A stretch of 64,000 bases of DNA, taken from positions 60,700,927-60,764,926 of the forward strand of contig JAAONU010000001.1 in the NCBI GenBank assembly GCA_012932295.1. Direction: 5' to 3'. Under the pieces are notes generated by a model. That model had not been told where the DNA came from. It saw only the letters and a program-made list of their open reading frames with translations, and ran no database searches. This DNA is from Cyclina sinensis. Taxonomy: Eukaryota > Mollusca > Bivalvia > Venerida > Veneridae. Both the position numbers and the translations under genes were made by a program. Every line of letters begins with the position of its first letter. Position 1 is the stretch's first letter. Positions 58,441 through 64,000 of the stretch are shown in pieces.

Positions 58441-60329
58441 TCTAAAATTTCATATAACAATCAGGAACAAATAAAGCCCATGTTTATAGCCTTCAGGCAT
58501 TTTCTCAAGAGCAAATTTCGTTAATACAGTGTCTTACTGTGACTGATCAAGAAAGACCGACAATGACAATTAACGGTGACTTATCAAAACAAAGACAGTA
58601 TATCATATTTATATTTGTCTTTTATTTAAGTCTCATCATTGTACAATTAATTATATCAATACATAATAGTTATACATATACATTGCACATTGCCATTATG
58701 AGGTAGAATTGTAGGAGACTACTAAGTATTATATATAGACACAGTCTTTAGATAAACGTTAGATATTCCGTGTTAGACCTGACAGCCGCTTTATAACATT
58801 ACAAGGGTAATTGTTAAGGAAAAAAAGTTAAAAAATTAGAACTGATTAATAAAATTGGATATAATTTGAAGAAGAAAAAAGGACTAAATGCACTCGAGTA
58901 AAAAGCACCATAAAACTTGTATCACCACTCAAGACTAGTAGTAGCAAACAGATTAGCAAGCAATTTGTAACACATAGTAATACTATGTCACCTCTATATT
59001 ACGTAACTACATTCCTTCACCACAGGACACAGCGACAGACAAAAGACAGTTTGATAATTAAAGAAGCGCTAAATAAGGCATGATTATTGGCAAGCATTCT
59101 TTGAAACTGAATCAAAGAATAAAACAAGTTTTAGTTAAAAAATAGTGAACATGCGGTTGATTAGCGAGATGTTAAATTTAGTCATTTTGTCCATTTTGTA
59201 AGCTTGATATCAGAGTTGTTCAAATAATTGAAATCATAGTTTCAACCTTCTAACATTTAAAAAAAATTATTTGATAATATAAAGATATAAATATATATTT
59301 CACAAAAACATATTTTATTCATATATTTCAGGACATGCATTGATCAATGTATGGAAATCTATAACAAAAAACAATAGACTGGCAGTTTATCTAGAGTTTT
59401 ACTACTTGTGAATTAATAATTACCGTTTGCACATAACATACAAAAACTTTTACAAACCTAATTATATAAATGTTAGTCAAACCTAATACCAAAGTGGCAC
59501 TATAATTAGAGCTAAAAATGAAAATTAGATATATTCATTTCTTAAAATATATATATAACAGCCAAAATTGGTCTGAAAATGGCGGATATTTCCACTTTTG
59601 AAAATGCATGGGGGTAGGGGAGGGGGAGGGTGTTGTTCACCTTGTAAAATGGAAGAGGGTTTTTTGTGTCCATCTTGTAAAATGCATGAGGGGGTTTCGT
59701 CCACCTAAACACAAATGACCAGGGGGTTATGTCCGGTGGGGAGGGGTTCTAGTACACTCGTGTTTTACACATTTTATATGTGGTTTACACAACTCAAGCT
59801 TCCATGGTCTTTTTTCAGAGTCTTTCATGTGTTAAATAATTCAAGTTAATATGATCAAGTCAGGAATAAAACATACCAAATAGTTACAATAATACAATAA
59901 AATAATGTTTATTCTGCAAACAAAATTCACGCGATATAAGGCAGTATGTCAGCTTGAAGTATGCTAAAATTATACAGATTTATCGGAACTTAAGCATCAT
60001 AGCGAGGTTTATTAGTCCGTCATTGGCGGACGGTCACGTGATCTTCATAATGGCGGCGGTCAATTTATCAATTATCGAACGGTCTATTCACTCTAAAACA
60101 ATGTTGATATACGTCTTTCTTTCGTATCCAAGTCATTTCTTTAAGGAAAAGCCTATCTTCTTATTTTTTACGATATTATTGAAAAAAATACTGCACTTTA
60201 TTCCTAACATTTTCATTGATTTAAAAAAGCAAAGTTACAAAAGATTGTGGTACAAATAAAGATCATTTCGGCCGATCATACAACTTTCTTGATAAAATAA
60301 GAACTACTTGTAATTGTGATCCTTGGACT
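58441..60329. other. Non-coding stretch with a G-rich block
   Basis: No exon was recognised. The block 59600-59750 is G-rich on the plus strand. CACGTG and ATGGCGGCGG lie at 60034-60057. Confidence 0.35.
59610..59630 (+). other. Potential G-quadruplex motif
   Basis: Four G runs of 3-5 bases separated by TA, A and A: a textbook pattern for a compact quadruplex. It stands alone in an AT-rich region. Confidence 0.6.
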
Positions 60330-60500
60330 TTAATCTTATCCAGCTGGAGGCAATTGACTCGACCAGTGCAGGCTGATCTTGGTCTACACTCTTTGCCTTT
60401 CAATCAGTAAATTTTCAATAAGCACCATCATAAACAGTTAGTAGATCCGTCGCAATTGAAAAATCCATTTTAATTAAACTTTAAGCATGGTAAGGGTTAA
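60330..60500 (-). mobile_element. TTAA-flanked MITE, copy 2
   Basis: On the minus strand it begins TTAACCCTTACCATGCTTAAA and ends with CTGGATAAGATTAA, matching copy 1 (5159-5372), including GATCAGCCTGCACTGG-like and AGCACC-to-GGTGCT blocks. Both ends carry TTAA. At 171 bp it is shorter and more diverged than copy 1. Confidence 0.65.
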
Positions 60501-60834
60501 CGTACATATCGAACGCTTTTCACGATGCGTATACTGACCTCTTTTTTCGCGACAACAACATTAGCACTAAAACGTCATTGTTATCATGTATTTAAAACAT
60601 GATTAGTTTAGTGAAGCGACATCAAACTTATCAAATCGTATGCATTTATGTGTCATCAATGATAGCATGGCTGTGATTAAAACATTCAATTCGTGAAGTT
60701 TGCTTTGGGATCAGCAATGAAAAATCGACAATGTGGCTTGTGTGTCAAAACCTGTACTCTGAATATCACTTTAGTATGATAAAATTATATGTCAAATTAT
60801 TTCATTTTCTTTCAAGCTGTCGAAGTGACCTAAA

Positions 60835-61090
60835 AGGGACAAAAATATCAAAAAGATCCAATTTATTTCAAGATTTTAAAATTACAGAGAGAGAGGGGCC
60901 TGTGGCCTGTGACCTTAAATTTGATCCAAGCTAGCAGAAACCTTTGACCTTAACCTTGATCCAAGCTAGCAGAAACCTTTGGCCTACAGAGTATCCCATT
61001 TAAACATCCTTGCTAAACAAATTCAATGTCCTTAAATCGGTTAAACAATACAAAGCGGACGGACTGACGGGCGGATAGTCGAATGACCAA
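60835..61090. repeat. Dispersed repeat tail with 36-bp tandem duplication
   Basis: TTGATCCAAGCTAGCAGAAA occurs twice (60929 and 60956 areas) together with CCTTTGACCTTAACC-like phrases. It ends in GCGGACGGACTGACGGGCGG, the same kind of GGAC tract that closes the element at 52381-52975. Confidence 0.55.
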
Positions 61091-63754
61091 GGGCATTTAA
61101 AAAGAAAGTTAAAAACTAAGGTCGAGTTGAGTACTGATTGTGCTGATCTCAGAACCAACCTAAATCATTTTGCTTTCTAATGCTTCATCATTCTTTTGGG
61201 TAAAAAAGAAATAGATGAGCAGATAATATACAAATATTCATTATATAATTATTATATGCGTTCTATTTTTATTTTTATAATTGTCATCTGCTGTTTGGTC
61301 TATTTTCAGAAAACTTAAAAACGACTCTATTTTTGGAAATCAATTAATTTGCAATGCAACATGACCCCATTCAGTAATGATATCTAATATAAATGGTACA
61401 AGGCAAGGTAAAGATAAGTTAATCGTGTTTTCTGAAAATGCATATACATGTACATGTGAAACCTTTTGTTTGTAAATTACAATTAACTAGTTTTATGATA
61501 TGTCTAATTGTGGGAAATATTATCGAGGCTAATTATGAACTAAACAGTTTTACAGCAATAAAAGTATAGGAAATTATAAAATATACAATAATATTATAGT
61601 AATATGATTTTAAAAACTATATTATTGAGACGTATAAGAAAATGGCAAGTACATTTTAAAATGCACATGTCAGGCAGAAATGAGTATCTAGAGCAGGGCT
61701 TGAATCCCAAAACTACGCCTTGCAAGTCAGGTGCTCTGACAAATGGGGATATGTATACATGTAGTCGTTTTAGTTTACTTTGAACTGAGAGTGTAATAAC
61801 AGAATAACAAAATATAACAGGGACACAGTTTTTATCCTACATTCTTTAGCATTTTCTGACTCCGTTACCACGATTGTTCTAATATACTCTGGAAATATAA
61901 AACTTTCATAGACCTTAGCTGTTGTGTTGTCTATAACAATAAATCTGATTATCATGAAAAATATTTGCTAATTTTCTAACTGGATACCACTTTCCCTGAC
62001 TTGGTTATACAACACTGGCGGAAGGTATCAGTGAAAGGTTTTGTTGGCATGATATATTACAGACGTCGAAATATTTAAAGATGACATTCAGGGTGATAAA
62101 AAATTCTATTCATTAAATTCTATTGATTACACGGGAAAAAATGTCTGCTGTCTTTGAAAGTGCTTTTTCGCTGTTAAAGTTGAGGTCAAGCTTTGTGACT
62201 CTTGACAAAAAGAAATCAAGTTAATAGTTTTGCTAAATTTACTTATTAGTAGTATGTTTAGATAAGTACATCAGACATTTACACTAAACAATTCATTCTT
62301 TCGTTTAGCCTATACTTTATAAAATCTTTTGAGCATTAGTAACATAGAGCAAGAAAAAGTTTAAATTGATGACAATCTTCTACTTTTATAAATTTCGTCT
62401 GACTTTTTCACTTTTCTTCGGTTCTCGCTGATGTTATATACAGACCGTAATTTTATCCTATCACTGTATGTACATGATTATTTTTTGCTGAAAAAGAGGC
62501 ATATCATATTTCTGTATTTTGTACTTTCATTTTACTTTTCATACCGAAGCATATCATCTAAAGATATTGTAAAATTCTGAAATATAATAACCCACAAAAA
62601 ATCATTTAAATTGAACGATTTTAATCCTACCTATGTTCTTTTTGACTTTTTGTTAAAAGTATTACTTCATGATAACTTTACTAGAGAAAATAAATTTACT
62701 CAGAATGATAAATACTTGGATATACAGTTGTTTTCATGAGTACACAAGTTACAGAATGGATTACTAATGCAAACCACCATTGGTTTGGTTTCATTAACGG
62801 TATCTCTAACAGACTTATGCTAACTTATATATTTCTGACAGATAAATTCATACATCTACTTATAAACGGAAACCTGATTAAAATTCATACTATCCTCTAG
62901 TCGGCAACTGCTGACTATATTAGGCTTCTAAATTTAACAGAAATGCCAACTGGAAACTGTCAGCGAAATGCCACTTCGATTTATCTTACATATTCTTAGT
63001 ATGTTATGAATCTGCAACAGGACACTGACAGCCAACTGCCAGTTCATGAAATATGTGATTCGTCAGCTGGACACAATCAGGAAAAGGAAAATATCGATTC
63101 ATGTAGGAGTTCTCAGTATTAAGTGAATTGCTATGCTAATCGTCAAATGAAAAATGTCAGCCAGATTCAAATACGATTTTCGTTAGGTAGTCTCAGTAAT
63201 TGGCAACGAGCAACTCTCTTCACAACTAACTTCACACATAAAACTTATATCATTATCAAATATTTCAGATATTGATGCTAGGATCGTCAATTTGTTAGTC
63301 AAGTCGAGGAGCAGATCTATTTGTTAATTGACTGAAAATGGTTGACTCATCCGATTAAGCTACAAATTGTCTCCAAGAAAAGAGCAACTGTTACTACACC
63401 TATTATAAAAACAACCACTCGGTTTAGTAAAACAAACAGCTAGATGCCAACATGTATTTCCCGGTCTCTCATATATATTACGTTACATACGTCTGCTTTA
63501 TATCAAATAGCTATCAGTTACTCCAAAACCAGTTGAGACCATCGTATACCTGACACACATAGCGCTGATAAAGCCTTCAGTTTCAAAGGTAAAGTCCAAA
63601 CAATGTTTTATCTGCATAAATCATGTGAACAAACATTTATTAAAGTCACGTTGTTGGCCTTTCTCAACAGTTTTTTTATTAGTTTTATTCTGAATGTGTC
63701 AAATGTTTTACGCTGTTTATGCTAAATAAGTTACAGTTTCAAAATGCGTGAGGA
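61091..63754. other. Non-coding AT-rich stretch
   Basis: No gene was recognised. A tRNA-like piece at 61683-61745 is listed separately. Confidence 0.35.
61683..61745 (-). repeat. tRNA-like fragment
   Basis: The minus strand reads GTCAGAGCACCTGACTTGC then GGGATTCAAGCCC, with B-box-like TTCAAGCC and a possible TGC anticodon in a TTGCAA loop. Its 5' part and acceptor stem are missing or unpaired. Confidence 0.4.
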
Positions 63755-63935
63755 ATCATGCACTCCTTTATTTTTTATCTAGTATACTGGACAAATGGAG
63801 GGACCGCAACTTCTAAAGTTGCCTCGAAATTCCGTATTCTTCAAAATTTTGAAAACAAATTCTGTAGAATGATAAAACTTATGTTCATTTTAAGATTGTC
63901 AGCGTCGAGTATCTCAAATCACTACTAGGCATCAG
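63755..63935 (+). other. Second copy of the small gene's 5' block
   Basis: CTAGTATACTGGACAAATGG, GGGACCGCAACTTC, AGTTGCCTCGAAATTCCG line up in order with 55300-55345. A later ATCTCAAATCACTACTAGG matches ATCTCACTACTGATATT. It may be the 5' flank or non-coding exon of a paralogue lying beyond the window's right end. Confidence 0.45.
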
Positions 63936-64000
63936 GAAACTCTTTCTTTTTTACTTCTGTTGATTTTTTATGAAACATCTCCAGTTAGGCAGGATTAACA

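Overview
This window looks like nuclear DNA from a bivalve mollusc; a clam is plausible, but that is inference. It is AT-rich, intron-bearing, gene-poor and crowded with the dispersed repeats typical of bivalve genomes: GTCAAAGGTCA-bearing monomer arrays, hairpin-headed non-autonomous elements, tRNA-derived SINEs, TTAA-flanked MITEs, APE-type LINEs and a Tc1/mariner element. No operons, Shine-Dalgarno sites or CRISPR structures are present.

Left part (1-14 kb). The only coding sequence is the last exon of a Numb-associated kinase gene (AAK1/BMP2K type) at 2580-4725. It encodes the disordered tail with three FG-x-x-PF repeats and changes frame four times as assembled. Its 3' UTR carries a TTAA MITE. 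From 7.4 to 14.1 kb the sequence is mostly repeats: degenerate monomer arrays, a seven-monomer hairpin-headed element, an inverted-repeat element holding a tRNA-like segment, a SINE, and two GC-rich minisatellite arrays in inverted orientation.

Middle (14-43 kb). This is a long gene desert with simple repeats and tRNA-like SINE pieces. It holds one nearly complete LINE (28.9-33.0 kb) with endonuclease, reverse transcriptase, a C-terminal CCHC knuckle and a (GTT)n tail. A 31-bp minisatellite lies about 1.3 kb upstream of the clearest gene in the window, an intron-free noggin coding sequence (43158-43895), a secreted BMP antagonist.

Right part (44-64 kb). A 1-kb CCTA array and a 28-bp minisatellite follow noggin. 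A minus-strand coding remnant of an unrecognised protein (50887-52100) is interrupted by a SINE with exact 11-bp target duplications. Next come an inverted duplication of a short exon-like unit, a recently duplicated repeat, and a decayed Tc1 element. A small two-exon gene (55667-56371) encodes a 67-residue protein made of two copies of a GTGT-D-L-NH-NQ-NPNNPN motif, one per exon; a block resembling its 5' flank recurs at the right edge and may mark a paralogue beyond the window. A reverse LINE fragment, a second TTAA MITE and AT-rich sequence without recognisable genes fill the rest.

The kinase, noggin and the small repeat protein show no sign of a shared pathway. All assignments come from reading the sequence, without database searches.
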